A stretch of 64,000 bases of DNA from NCBI RefSeq assembly GCF_021311115.1, contig NZ_JAJTNP010000004.1:372001-436000 (forward strand), written 5' to 3'. Source of the stretch: Chryseobacterium gwangjuense (lineage in GTDB: Bacteria; Bacteroidota; Bacteroidia; Flavobacteriales; Weeksellaceae). The notes beneath the pieces are model-generated. The model had not been told where the DNA came from and did not search any database. It was given only the letters and a program-made list of their open reading frames with translations. Below are positions 16,956 to 25,497 of the stretch, in pieces (position 1 is the stretch's first letter; the number at the start of each line of letters is the position of its first letter). A program made the position numbers and the translations under genes.

Positions 16956-18188
16956 ATGAACAAAACATTCAACCTGCTATTCTTTATAAAAAAGAATAAA
17001 ATCAGAACAAACGGAACCGCTCCAATCTACTTACGAATTACCATAGATGGCAAGGCAGCTGAGATTGCAGCTAAAAGGTATATTGAACCTAAGAAATGGG
17101 ATAATAAAGCTCACAAAGCTGTAGGTAATAGTCTAGAAGCCAAAACACTGAACATTTACCTTAAAACTTTGGAACAGCAAGTTTACGATTTCCATTATCT
17201 GATGCTGAAAGAAGTGGACTTTGTAACAGCAGAAAGTTTAAAATCTAAACTGCTTGGAACTGATACTACTACAAGAATGCTCATTCCTATTTTTCAGGAT
17301 CATAATGATAAAGTAGAAGCATTGGTTGGTCAGGATTTTGCTCCCGGCACATTAGAACGATATAAAACCTCTTTAAAACATACGCAGGAATTTCTAAATT
17401 GGAAATATAAAATTTCTGATATTGACATTACAAAAATCGATTACGCTTTCATAGTGGATTATGATTTTTGGCTTCGCAGTGTGCGCAAATGTGCCAATAA
17501 TACTGCAGTAAAGTATATTAAGAATTTCAAAAAGATTATGCGACTATGTATGGCGAATGGCTGGCTATCAAAAGATCCCTTTCTGGGCTACCAAGCAAAA
17601 CTTAAAGTAGTAGAACGTCCCTATCTTACCAAGGAGGAAATTCAGTCGATTTATGAAAAGGAATTTGCATCAGACAGATTGAACCAAGTACGTGATATTT
17701 TCCTTTTCAGTTGTTATACTGGATTAGCTTATATAGATGTTAAGAAATTATCGAAATCTCACATCAATCTCGGAATAGATGGTGACAAATGGATATTTAC
17801 ACATCGTCAGAAAACCGATACCTCAACCAAAGTTCCACTACTGCCATTAGCTCAAGAGCTTATTTTGAAATATGAAGACTATTCGGAATGTGTTAATTTA
17901 AATGTTCTGTTTCCTGTTCTAAGTAATCAGAAAATGAATTCTTATCTCAAAGAAATTGCAAATGTTTGTGGAATAAATAAAGAATTGACATTCCATATAG
18001 CAAGACATACTTTTGCTACAACCATAACATTATCTAATGGTGTGCCGATTGAAAGTGTTAGTAAAATGCTGGGGCATACAAATATTAAAACTACGCAGCA
18101 ATATGCGAAGATTCTGGATAAGAAAGTGAGTGAGGATATGTCCACTCTACGAAATAAACTAAAAAATGGGAGTACCATTGAAGATTAA
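16956..18188 (+). CDS. Tyrosine recombinase / integrase (Bacteroidota type)
   Basis: A 410-aa site-specific recombinase. The N-terminal arm-binding region (FNLLFFIKKNKIRTNGTAPI) and the SAM-like core-binding region (about residues 110-220) are typical of Bacteroidota transposon and phage integrases. In the catalytic domain HIARHTFA near 347-354 supplies His and Arg II, LGHTNIKTTQQYAKIL supplies the later His and the Tyr nucleophile (about 383). The motif that usually carries Arg I reads CYTGLAYIDV, with Ala instead of Arg; the conjugative-transposon recombinase IntDOT is known to lack Arg I too. The gene lies 250 bp after tRNA-Ser and points away from it, as expected for tRNA-targeted elements. 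No transfer, replication or cargo genes follow, so the element is either minimal or a remnant. Confidence 0.93.
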   Translation: MNKTFNLLFFIKKNKIRTNGTAPIYLRITIDGKAAEIAAKRYIEPKKWDNKAHKAVGNSLEAKTLNIYLKTLEQQVYDFHYLMLKEVDFVTAESLKSKLLGTDTTTRMLIPIFQDHNDKVEALVGQDFAPGTLERYKTSLKHTQEFLNWKYKISDIDITKIDYAFIVDYDFWLRSVRKCANNTAVKYIKNFKKIMRLCMANGWLSKDPFLGYQAKLKVVERPYLTKEEIQSIYEKEFASDRLNQVRDIFLFSCYTGLAYIDVKKLSKSHINLGIDGDKWIFTHRQKTDTSTKVPLLPLAQELILKYEDYSECVNLNVLFPVLSNQKMNSYLKEIANVCGINKELTFHIARHTFATTITLSNGVPIESVSKMLGHTNIKTTQQYAKILDKKVSEDMSTLRNKLKNGSTIED

Positions 18189-18690
18189 GGTAGCTATAAA
18201 CGTGCTGTGTTTAAATTCTGTCTAGGGACCTCAACGAGCGTATTTTCAAACACTTTTGTTGATGATTTAATTCGTTTGTGTCAAATTAAACAAGAATTAG
18301 CTATTGCAAATCTGGCATTAAATTTATTGTAGTCGTAAAGTTTTTTGCAATATAATCTTAAGTATTTCAAACAATCGAAGCTGTCATAATTTAACTTTAG
18401 TTTACTTTGATTGTTTATAACCTCGTATGAACATTTTTTAATTCTTTATTTATCTTTTATGTAAAGTATTTAATCAATTTATAAAAAGCTGCTTTATTCT
18501 TTCTTAACGATATTCAGCCTTCTTTTATTGAGTATTTTAAAAATTAAAGGCAATGATATACTTAAATATACCAACCAAATTTCAAAAATGATTTTATAGA
18601 AGAAATTTACTATTATCATATAAAGTATGTGATAATATTTTGAATTTAATCTATTCTTATTACATATACATTAAAATATATTACCATCTT
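18189..18690. other. 502-bp intergenic region: dispersed repeat, then AT-rich sequence
   Basis: Apart from the repeat at 18227-18415 nothing is recognised. The segment 18416-18690 is AT-rich, shows no coding frame, and no copy of the tRNA 3' end that could mark a right attachment site. Confidence 0.6.
18227..18415 (+). repeat. Dispersed repeat, copy 1 (lacks the 5' hairpin)
   Basis: About 190 bp, clearly similar over its length to 38871-39060 and 48350-48540. Shared blocks include TTCAAACACTTTT, AAATTAAACAAGAATT and AACAATCGAAG. The 3' inverted repeat is kept as ACAATCGAAG (18371-18380) with CTTTGATTGT (18405-18414), the one change giving a G-T pair. The 12-bp stem hairpin found at the left of the other copies is absent. 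The copy begins 38 bp after the integrase stop. Confidence 0.75.
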
Positions 18691-19365
18691 TTAAAAATTG
18701 GCTATACGGACTAATTGTTCAATGTTGATTAATTGAATTTTACGTCCTTCAATTCTGATAAGATGTTCCTGCTTAAAATCATTGAGAATACGGGCTAAGG
18801 TTTCTCTTGCTGTTCCTACCATATTGGCCAGATCAATTCGGGATAGTGAGATAAAAACATTTGTCTTAGATTCGTTAGTCGTATATTTATCATGAAGAAT
18901 TAGTAAGCTAAGGGCAGCCCGTTCTCTAACGGTTCGATGTGACAATACCGCCATTAGGTTGGCCATCACACTAAACTCGTGACTAAGGGATTTTAGTAAT
19001 AGTCTTGAAAAAACTGATGACTGATCAAGGATGTGTAAGAAATCATCTTTTGAAATAAATGATATGATAGAATTTTCAAGGGTTAATGTGGTATCCCCAT
19101 AAGTTTCATTACTCAAAATAGCAGAATACCCAAAAAATTCACCGGAACTGTAAATGATTTGCTCTCTTCCATCATTGTCTACCTTGTACTTCTTTATTTT
19201 ACCTTCGTTTAAATAATAAATACCGGTGGGTTTTGTGCCATCTGTAAATATAGCTTCATGATTACGGTAGTTTTTACTTTTCATTGCATTGATAAGTAAA
19301 TTTTTATCATACTCAGGAAGTTCGTTAAAAAGATATTGATTATTAAAAATAAATTTTGAAATCAT
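18691..19365 (-). CDS. Crp/Fnr-family transcription regulator
   Basis: A 224-aa regulator with an N-terminal cyclic-nucleotide-binding-type beta roll (about residues 30-140, including EAIFTDGTKPTGIYYLNEGK) and a C-terminal winged helix (about 150-215) whose recognition segment reads RIDLANMVGTARETLARIL. There is no N-terminal Cys cluster, so a classical FNR iron-sulfur sensor is unlikely, and the ligand is unknown. FNR-like boxes occur 38 bp upstream of its start (19403-19416) and upstream of pckA (22208-22221). Autoregulation and control of the neighbouring metabolic genes are plausible inferences. Confidence 0.93.
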   Translation of the reverse strand: MISKFIFNNQYLFNELPEYDKNLLINAMKSKNYRNHEAIFTDGTKPTGIYYLNEGKIKKYKVDNDGREQIIYSSGEFFGYSAILSNETYGDTTLTLENSIISFISKDDFLHILDQSSVFSRLLLKSLSHEFSVMANLMAVLSHRTVRERAALSLLILHDKYTTNESKTNVFISLSRIDLANMVGTARETLARILNDFKQEHLIRIEGRKIQLINIEQLVRIANF

Positions 19366-19402
19366 AATTTTTACTTCTTATTATTGAAAAAGAACTCAAA
19401 AT

Positions 19403-19468
19403 TTAACTTAAATCACATTTTAAGCCTATGTAAATCACCAAGTTTTCTTTCTAAACAGATTATTTTTG
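19403..19468 (+). promoter_or_regulatory. FNR/CRP-like box with -7 box upstream of the cysteine-synthase-like gene
   Basis: TTAACTTAAATCAC (19403-19416) approximates the FNR consensus TTGAT-N4-ATCAA. The -7 box TATTTTTG is at 19461-19468, 51.5 bp from the box centre. The same arrangement at the same distance occurs before pckA. With a start site about 5-7 bp past the -7 box the regulator would sit near -64, a class I activation position. Confidence 0.55.
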
Positions 19469-19582
19469 CAAAAGTAAGAAAATTGCTCTTGAAATAGGAA
19501 AGAATGTCTTTTTTAAGAAGTGAACTGAATGTAATGAAGAGAAGCTGGAGATAAATTATTATATAACGATTTTTTTAAGTAT

Positions 19583-19656
19583 ACCGGATAAATAATAACA
19601 AGTACTCTTTATACATATTGATATAGCTAAATTTTTTTACCTTTTATTTATCCGGT
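19583..19656. repeat. 13-bp perfect inverted repeat with 48-bp spacer
   Basis: ACCGGATAAATAA (19583-19595) is the exact reverse complement of TTATTTATCCGGT (19644-19656). The second arm ends 25 bp before the ATG of the cysteine-synthase-like gene. It could be an RNA hairpin in the leader that hides the start region, or two inverted operator sites. Confidence 0.6.
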
Positions 19657-19681
19657 TATTTTTTATTGAAAATAACAAATA

Positions 19682-20701
19682 ATGAGTAATGTTTACGATA
19701 ATATCCTTGGCCTAATAGGAAACACTCCTATGGTGAAGCTAAATACTGTTACAAAAGATATTCCTGCAACCGTTTATGCCAAGTTAGAATCATATAATCC
19801 TGGACATTCCACTAAAGATAGAATTGCACTTCACATTATAGAAAACGCTGAGAAAAAAGGCTTATTAAAAGAAGATTCTGTAGTTGTAGAAACTACTTCC
19901 GGAAATACCGGTTTTTCTATTGCAATGGTTTGCATCATTAAAGGATATAAATGTATGCTTGCTGTAAGTGATAAGACAAAGCCAGAAAAAATAGCTTATC
20001 TTAAAGCACTTGGAGCTACGGTTTACATATGCCCTGCTAATGTACCTGCAGATGACCCTAGATCTTACTATGAAGTTGCTAAAAGAATCGCTTCAGAAAC
20101 ACCAAATTCAGTTTACATCAATCAATATTTTAATGAACTAAATATTGATGCCCACTACCAAACCACAGGACCTGAAATTTGGGAACAGACAGAAGGTAAA
20201 ATTACTCACCTTTTTGCCTGCACTGGAACAGGTGGAACTTTATCAGGATCAGCAAAATTTTTAAAGGAAAAAAATCCTGCGATCAAAGTGATCGGTGTAG
20301 ATGCCGATGGCTCTATTCTTAAAAGTTATCATGAGACCGGGGAAATTCGTAAAGAAGATGTTCACCCTTATCAGATCGAAGGAATGGGGAAAAATTTAAT
20401 TCCTTCTGCCTTGCTTTTTGATAAAATTGATGAGTTTGTAAGAGTAAACGATGAGATGTCTGCTTACAGAACCCGCGAAATTGCTTTAAAAGAAGCGATT
20501 ATGGGAGGTTATACTACAGGAGCAGTTACTCAGGCATTGATGCAATATGCACAATCTCATGAGCTTTCTGAAAACGATATCATTGTTTTAATATATCCGG
20601 ATCATGGGTCAAGATACATTACCAAAGTGTACAGCGACAAATGGATGGAAGAACAGGGATTCATCAATAACTGTGTTCATAATTATGATGAAGTTTTTTG
20701 A
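19682..20701 (+). CDS. PLP-dependent cysteine synthase / cystathionine beta-synthase family protein
   Basis: A 339-aa fold-type II PLP enzyme. The Schiff-base Lys is K45 in NPGHSTKDR, the substrate loop TTSGNTG and the phosphate-binding GTGGTLSG are present. Length and the VYINQYFNELN and GVDADGSIL segments resemble the catalytic domain of cystathionine beta-synthase as well as CysK/CysM; there are no C-terminal CBS domains. It makes or rearranges sulfur amino acids from serine or O-acetylserine; the exact substrate cannot be settled from sequence. It stands alone downstream of a likely FNR-type promoter, and the next gene begins 95 bp later. Confidence 0.9.
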   Translation: MSNVYDNILGLIGNTPMVKLNTVTKDIPATVYAKLESYNPGHSTKDRIALHIIENAEKKGLLKEDSVVVETTSGNTGFSIAMVCIIKGYKCMLAVSDKTKPEKIAYLKALGATVYICPANVPADDPRSYYEVAKRIASETPNSVYINQYFNELNIDAHYQTTGPEIWEQTEGKITHLFACTGTGGTLSGSAKFLKEKNPAIKVIGVDADGSILKSYHETGEIRKEDVHPYQIEGMGKNLIPSALLFDKIDEFVRVNDEMSAYRTREIALKEAIMGGYTTGAVTQALMQYAQSHELSENDIIVLIYPDHGSRYITKVYSDKWMEEQGFINNCVHNYDEVF

Positions 20702-20796
20702 CCAGAATTCATAAAGTAAAAGATAAGTATAAGATTTCTTAAAAGATCTTGTAACTGATATGGAAGTATCTATTGTAACAGTCAAATATGGTATAG

Positions 20797-21516
20797 ATGT
20801 TTAGACATAGAGGAAAAAACAGAACTTATTTTCATAATCTTAAATTAGCATCACTCCTTTCATTTGTTGCAGGGACAATTAATATTGTTGGAGTATTATC
20901 AATTAAAATATTAACGACGAACATCACTGGTCATTTTGCTTTTTTTTCTGAAGAAGTAGTGCTGAAGGATTATTATGCAGCTGCTATCTACCTTTTATTT
21001 ATCGGATGTTTCTTGTTAGGAGCTTTCTGTTCGAGTCTTCTGGTAGAATTTGTATCCGGGTTTAGAAAACTACAATCTCATTTTATTCCTTTACTGATAG
21101 AAATTTTTATTTTGGGCTTCATAGGACTGTCAGCTGATTTAAAAATAACAATCAGTCCAAATACAATTGCTTGTCTTTTACTTTTTGCAATGGGATTGCA
21201 GAATTCTTTAGTAACAAGAGTATCTCAATCAGTGGTAAGAACGACACACCTTACAGGTATTTTTACCGATTTAGGGATAGAAATGTCAAAATTGTTTTTT
21301 TATCGTAAAGGAATTGTATACAACCAACTAAAAAAAAGTATTATGCTAAAAATTGTCATTGTACTATGTTTTTTTTCAGGAGGCGTAACAGGAGGTTTTA
21401 TTTATGAAATCTTTTATATAAAAACATTATTATTTTCTGTAGGATTACTTTTTTTCATCATCTGGTATGATAGAATATTATATAAATATTATGTATTGAA
21501 AAGAAAGTTAAGATGA
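20797..21516 (+). CDS. YoaK-family (DUF1275) membrane protein
   Basis: A 239-aa inner-membrane protein with about six hydrophobic segments. The pattern SFVAGTINIVGVL, TTNITGHFAFF, FAMGLQNSLVTR and VRTTHLTGIFTDLG is characteristic of the DUF1275/YoaK family, where the NITG and LTG motifs repeat in the two halves. Its function is not established. It follows the cysteine-synthase-like gene on the same strand with a 95-bp gap. Confidence 0.87.
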   Translation: MFRHRGKNRTYFHNLKLASLLSFVAGTINIVGVLSIKILTTNITGHFAFFSEEVVLKDYYAAAIYLLFIGCFLLGAFCSSLLVEFVSGFRKLQSHFIPLLIEIFILGFIGLSADLKITISPNTIACLLLFAMGLQNSLVTRVSQSVVRTTHLTGIFTDLGIEMSKLFFYRKGIVYNQLKKSIMLKIVIVLCFFSGGVTGGFIYEIFYIKTLLFSVGLLFFIIWYDRILYKYYVLKRKLR

Positions 21517-21559
21517 AGTAATTTGTTCGACTTAATTGGTAAGTATAACCAGTTGAAAA

Positions 21560-22138
21560 CTAATTTCTTTTAATTTTCATATTAAATGACGTTAATATAT
21601 TGGTAGTATACCGAGAATTTTCAGTTTTTTCATTTATCTTACTATTGAGAGCTAAAGATGCGTCAAGAATTAGTGATTTAATGATGGTATAAGCTGCGGG
21701 AATAAAAAGCTTTTCATTTTTATTTTGAAAATTATAAAGCCTTTCAACTAAATAGTATTTTATCATGTTTTTTGGAGCATCAAAATAAGGAATACTGAAA
21801 ATATCTGTTCTTAAGTTAAAAAATAGAATTGAATAGAGGCAAGTAGGGTTATTAGAGTGTTGTTCATAAAACAAAGAAGAAAAAGAGTAAATAAAGATTT
21901 CTTTTCCTTTATATTTACTAAATGAGAGCATTTTATGAGGACCAATAAAAACAACACTGTTACTTTTTATTTCATAAGTTTCTTCTTCAATAGTAATCTT
22001 AAGGTCGTCAAGTATTAGTAAAATACAAAAGTATTTTAATGTATTGAAATCTGATTTTCCTTGTTTCTTTTTAATAATATGGCTTAACGGATTAATACTG
22101 AATCCCGTTTTTGTAAGTTCTTTTTGTAGATGTACCAT
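21560..22138 (-). CDS. AraC-like ligand-binding domain without HTH (possibly truncated regulator)
   Basis: A 192-aa protein resembling the N-terminal half of flavobacterial AraC-type regulators: a cupin-like start with YEIKSNSVVFIGPHKM and SFSSLFYEQH, then LYSILFFN and a helical region. After about residue 165 the protein ends in TSFNMKIKRN with no helix-turn-helix domain, about 100 residues shorter than the family. The sequence downstream on this strand does not restore an HTH. It may be a truncated gene or a sensor-only relic. It is oriented against pckA and shares the 114-162-bp upstream region with it. Confidence 0.6.
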   Translation of the reverse strand: MVHLQKELTKTGFSINPLSHIIKKKQGKSDFNTLKYFCILLILDDLKITIEEETYEIKSNSVVFIGPHKMLSFSKYKGKEIFIYSFSSLFYEQHSNNPTCLYSILFFNLRTDIFSIPYFDAPKNMIKYYLVERLYNFQNKNEKLFIPAAYTIIKSLILDASLALNSKINEKTENSRYTTNILTSFNMKIKRN

Positions 22139-22207
22139 TGGTATTAATTAGAGATTAAAATAGTTAAAAATTCTTATTAAAGTACGTTATTTTGATTGTC
22201 TAAAATT

Positions 22208-22273
22208 TTGACTTAAATCAAATTTTGTAAAAAGATAGATCATGAAAATTTATTGAGAAAGGGACTACTTTTG
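22208..22273 (+). promoter_or_regulatory. FNR/CRP-like box and promoter of pckA
   Basis: TTGACTTAAATCAA (22208-22221) matches the FNR consensus TTGAT-N4-ATCAA at all but one position. The -7 box TACTTTTG is at 22266-22273, 51.5 bp from the box centre, as at 19403-19468. No good -33 element is present, which fits activator dependence. The promoter lies inside a longer TTG-started frame, so the ATG at 22301 is the better pckA start. Confidence 0.65.
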
Positions 22274-22300
22274 CTCGAAAGTAAAAAACTGATCATAGAA

Positions 22301-23890
22301 ATGAATCATTTAGAAAGTTTAAAGGAAATCGGAATTCTATCCACAAAAGAGATTTTTTGGAATTTATCAGAAACCCAGTTAATTTCACAAACCTTAAGAA
22401 AAGGGCAGGGTATTACAACTGAATCGGGGGCATTGGCTTGTGATACTGGTGAGTTTACAGGACGTTCCCCAAAAGATAAATATGTAGTCTTAGATGAAAA
22501 TACCCAAAACTCGGTTTGGTGGGGAGAAGTAAATCATCCGTTTTTGCCTGAAGATTTCGACCGATTATATAATCGTGTAGTTGCTCATCTTTCAGAAAGT
22601 GAAATTTATGTTAAAGATGTCTATGCTTGTGCAAAACCTGAATATCGTTTAAATATCAGGGTTATTACTGAAAATCCATGGCAAAGCTTATTTGCCAATA
22701 ATTTGTTTTTAAGGCTTAATGAAAAAGAGCTTGGGGTATTTAAGCACGAATGGCTTATCCTTGCAGCACCAAGTTTTAAAGCTGTTCCTGAAACTGATAA
22801 AACCCGTCAGCATAATTTTACGATTATCAATTTCACAAAAAAAATCATTCTTATTGGAGGGAGTGCATACACGGGTGAAATTAAAAAAGGCATTTTTACG
22901 GTATTGAATTATATTCTTCCGCATGAGAAACAAGTCTTATCAATGCATTGTTCAGCCAATGTTGGCCAAGGTGGAGATACTTCTGTATTTTTTGGACTTT
23001 CCGGAACAGGAAAAACGACTCTTTCAGCAGATCCGGCCAGAAAATTAATAGGAGATGATGAGCATGGATGGGATAACGATAATGTTTTTAATTTTGAAGG
23101 GGGATGTTATGCTAAATGTGTAAATTTAAGTCAAGACAAAGAGCCTCAGATTTTCGCTGCGATTCGTCCGGGTACTTTGCTTGAAAACGTACGTTTTTTT
23201 GACGGAACAGACATTGTTAATTATGATGATACTTCTGTCACTGAAAACACCAGAGCTGCTTATCCGATCGACTTTATTGATAACGCGATCCATCCTTCTG
23301 TTGGGGGGATTCCCAATAATATTTTCTTTTTGACTTGTGATGCTTTTGGCGTACTGCCTCCGATTTCAAAACTAACAACTGGTCAGGCGATGTACCATTT
23401 TATTTCGGGATATACGGCAAAAGTAGCCGGAACCGAAGCTGGAATTACTGAACCACAGACCACATTTTCAGCATGCTTCGGAAAACCTTTTCTTCCCCTT
23501 CATCCTACAAAATACGCTGAACTTTTAGGGAAAAAGCTGAATGAAAATAATGTAAACGTTTGGTTGATTAATACAGGTTGGTCAGGAGGCTCTTACGGAG
23601 TAGGAGAACGTATAAAACTGTCTTACACGAGAGCTATGATTACTACAGTATTAGAAAACAAATTCGAAAATGTAGATTTTATAAGTGATGCTGTCTTTGG
23701 TCTTCAAATGCCTGTACAGTGTGAAGGTGTTCCTTCTGAAATCCTGAATCCTAAAAATACTTGGGCTGACTCATCTCAATATGATAAAAAAGCACTACAT
23801 CTAGCCAATCAATTTACGGAGAACTTTAAAGAGTTTGAATCTTTTGCCAGTAATGAAATTATAGAAGGAGGGCCTATCCAAAAAAAATAA
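22301..23890 (+). CDS. pckA: Phosphoenolpyruvate carboxykinase (ATP)
   Basis: A 529-aa enzyme that interconverts oxaloacetate and PEP with ATP, at the gluconeogenic branch point. The kinase P-loop GLSGTGKTTLS lies near residue 233, followed by the metal-binding GDDEHGWD, and the N-terminal ETGEFTGRSPKDK is typical of the ATP-dependent family; length fits. A frame beginning at TTG 22253 is longer, but it covers the likely -7 box and the protein family starts near MNHLESLKEIG, so ATG 22301 was chosen. An FNR-like box lies upstream. The gcvH and gcvT genes follow within 30 bp, and cotranscription is likely. Confidence 0.97.
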   Translation: MNHLESLKEIGILSTKEIFWNLSETQLISQTLRKGQGITTESGALACDTGEFTGRSPKDKYVVLDENTQNSVWWGEVNHPFLPEDFDRLYNRVVAHLSESEIYVKDVYACAKPEYRLNIRVITENPWQSLFANNLFLRLNEKELGVFKHEWLILAAPSFKAVPETDKTRQHNFTIINFTKKIILIGGSAYTGEIKKGIFTVLNYILPHEKQVLSMHCSANVGQGGDTSVFFGLSGTGKTTLSADPARKLIGDDEHGWDNDNVFNFEGGCYAKCVNLSQDKEPQIFAAIRPGTLLENVRFFDGTDIVNYDDTSVTENTRAAYPIDFIDNAIHPSVGGIPNNIFFLTCDAFGVLPPISKLTTGQAMYHFISGYTAKVAGTEAGITEPQTTFSACFGKPFLPLHPTKYAELLGKKLNENNVNVWLINTGWSGGSYGVGERIKLSYTRAMITTVLENKFENVDFISDAVFGLQMPVQCEGVPSEILNPKNTWADSSQYDKKALHLANQFTENFKEFESFASNEIIEGGPIQKK

Positions 23891-23917
23891 ATAAATTAAA
23901 ATAAAGAACAAATAGAA

Positions 23918-24298
23918 ATGGAAATTCCTAAAAATCTTTTGTATACTGAAGACCATGAATGGGTGAAAGTAGAAAATGATATAGCATATATTGGAATAAC
24001 TGATTTTGCACAACATGAATTGGGGGATATTGTATATGTTGAAATTGAAACTCTTGGAGAGAATCTACAACAACATGCTGTATTTGGGACAGTTGAGGCA
24101 GTGAAAACAGTATCAGATCTTTTTTTGCCGCTTGCAGGTGAAGTATTGGAAATCAATCCAAAATTGGAAGCAAATCCTGAATTAGTAAATTCTGACCCTT
24201 ACGGAGAGGGATGGATGATTAAAATAAAGATTAATAATATATCTGATTCAGAGGGACTCTTGAAAGTTGAATCATATGCTTCCTTAATTGGTTTATAA
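23918..24298 (+). CDS. gcvH: Glycine cleavage system H protein
   Basis: A 126-aa lipoyl carrier of the glycine cleavage complex. The lipoylated Lys is K63 in FGTVEAVKTVSDLF, and the start TEDHEWV is characteristic. It shuttles the aminomethyl group from the P protein to the T protein. It lies 27 bp after pckA and directly before gcvT. The P-protein and L-protein genes are not in the window. Confidence 0.97.
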   Translation: MEIPKNLLYTEDHEWVKVENDIAYIGITDFAQHELGDIVYVEIETLGENLQQHAVFGTVEAVKTVSDLFLPLAGEVLEINPKLEANPELVNSDPYGEGWMIKIKINNISDSEGLLKVESYASLIGL

Positions 24299-24302
24299 CA
24301 GG

Positions 24303-25403
24303 ATGGAAACAGTGAAAATTAAGAAAACGGCATTTAATGCAATACATCATCTGCTTGGAGCAAAAATGGTTGATTTTGCAGGCTATGAAATGCCTGTTCA
24401 ATACAAAGGTATCAATCATGAACATGAAATTGTAAGAAATAGGGTAGGTGTATTTGACGTTTCTCATATGGGAGAAATTCTGATACAAGGAAAAGAAGCC
24501 TTATCATTAATTCAGAAGATTACTTCCAATGATGCAGCAAAACTTTTTCCGGGAAAGGTACAATACAGCTGTATGCCTAATGACACAGGAGGAATAATCG
24601 ATGATCTTTTAGTATATATGATTAGCAAGGACGACTACTTATTGGTCGTTAATGCATCAAATATAGAAAAAGACCTGAACTGGATTCATGAACAGAATTC
24701 CTTTGATACACAGGTTAGTAATATCTCAGATTCGATGTCATTGTTAGCAGTTCAGGGACCAAAAGCCCAACAGGTTTTGCAAAAATTGACGGATATCAGT
24801 TTAAAAGACTTGGAATATTATACTTTTACCATTGGCGAATTGGCTCATATTCCTAATGCTTTAATATCTGCCACGGGATATACAGGAGCAGGAGGATTCG
24901 AAATATATGTTGAAAACAGATATGCTGCACATTTATGGGAAGCTATTTTCGACGCTGGGAAGGAAGAAGGAATAGAGCCCATAGGGCTAGGAGCAAGAGA
25001 TACATTAAGATTGGAAATGGGCTACTGTTTGTATGGAAACGATATTGACGACTTTACCTCACCTTTAGAAGCTGGGTTAGGCTGGATTACTAAATTTAAT
25101 AAAGATTTTGTTCATAGTGGATTTTTAAAAAATCAAAAAGAAAAAGGGATATCCAAAAAGTTAGTGGGATTTGAAATGATTGATAAAGGAGTTCCTCGCC
25201 ATGGTTACGAAGTTTGGAATGAAAATCAAGAAATCTTAGGAACTGTTACCTCTGGGACTATGTCACCAACACTTAAGACAGCGATTGGGATGGGATACAT
25301 CTCTGTTGAAAATTCCGCTGTAGGAAATGAGATTTTTATTAACATTAGAAATAAACCAACTAAAGCAATAATAGTGGCTCTTCCCTTCATTAATGTAAAA
25401 TAA
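24303..25403 (+). CDS. gcvT: Glycine cleavage system T protein (aminomethyltransferase)
   Basis: A 366-aa folate-dependent aminomethyltransferase. The N-terminal GAKMVDFAGYEMPVQY, FDVSHMGEI, TGYTGAGGFEIYVE and ARDTLRLEMGYCLYG are signatures of GcvT. It passes the methylene group to tetrahydrofolate and releases ammonia. A TTG 15 bp upstream (24288) would overlap gcvH, but the ATG at 24303 gives the usual N-terminus METVKIKKTAF. It is translated in tandem with gcvH. Pairing with pckA suggests a transcript for glycine/serine use and gluconeogenesis. Confidence 0.96.
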   Translation: METVKIKKTAFNAIHHLLGAKMVDFAGYEMPVQYKGINHEHEIVRNRVGVFDVSHMGEILIQGKEALSLIQKITSNDAAKLFPGKVQYSCMPNDTGGIIDDLLVYMISKDDYLLVVNASNIEKDLNWIHEQNSFDTQVSNISDSMSLLAVQGPKAQQVLQKLTDISLKDLEYYTFTIGELAHIPNALISATGYTGAGGFEIYVENRYAAHLWEAIFDAGKEEGIEPIGLGARDTLRLEMGYCLYGNDIDDFTSPLEAGLGWITKFNKDFVHSGFLKNQKEKGISKKLVGFEMIDKGVPRHGYEVWNENQEILGTVTSGTMSPTLKTAIGMGYISVENSAVGNEIFINIRNKPTKAIIVALPFINVK

Positions 25404-25497
25404 ATTACCTCTGATACTACCAATTTTTGCATATTGTTGGATCATGTTTATTTTACTATAATTGATCAAAATAATGAGAGTATAACTGAATGATAGA

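Larger units (their letters stand above)
19366..19681. other. 316-bp divergent regulatory region with a likely long 5' leader
   Basis: Between the Crp/Fnr gene and the cysteine-synthase-like gene. It holds an FNR-like box, a rightward -7 box and a 13-bp inverted repeat. If the -7 box at 19461 drives the rightward gene, the leader would be about 205 nt and include the inverted repeat. No coding frame is seen. Confidence 0.55.

Noticed and set aside
22253-22300. Longer pckA start at TTG 22253
   Set aside because: It covers the likely -7 box and adds residues absent from the family; ATG 22301 fits better.
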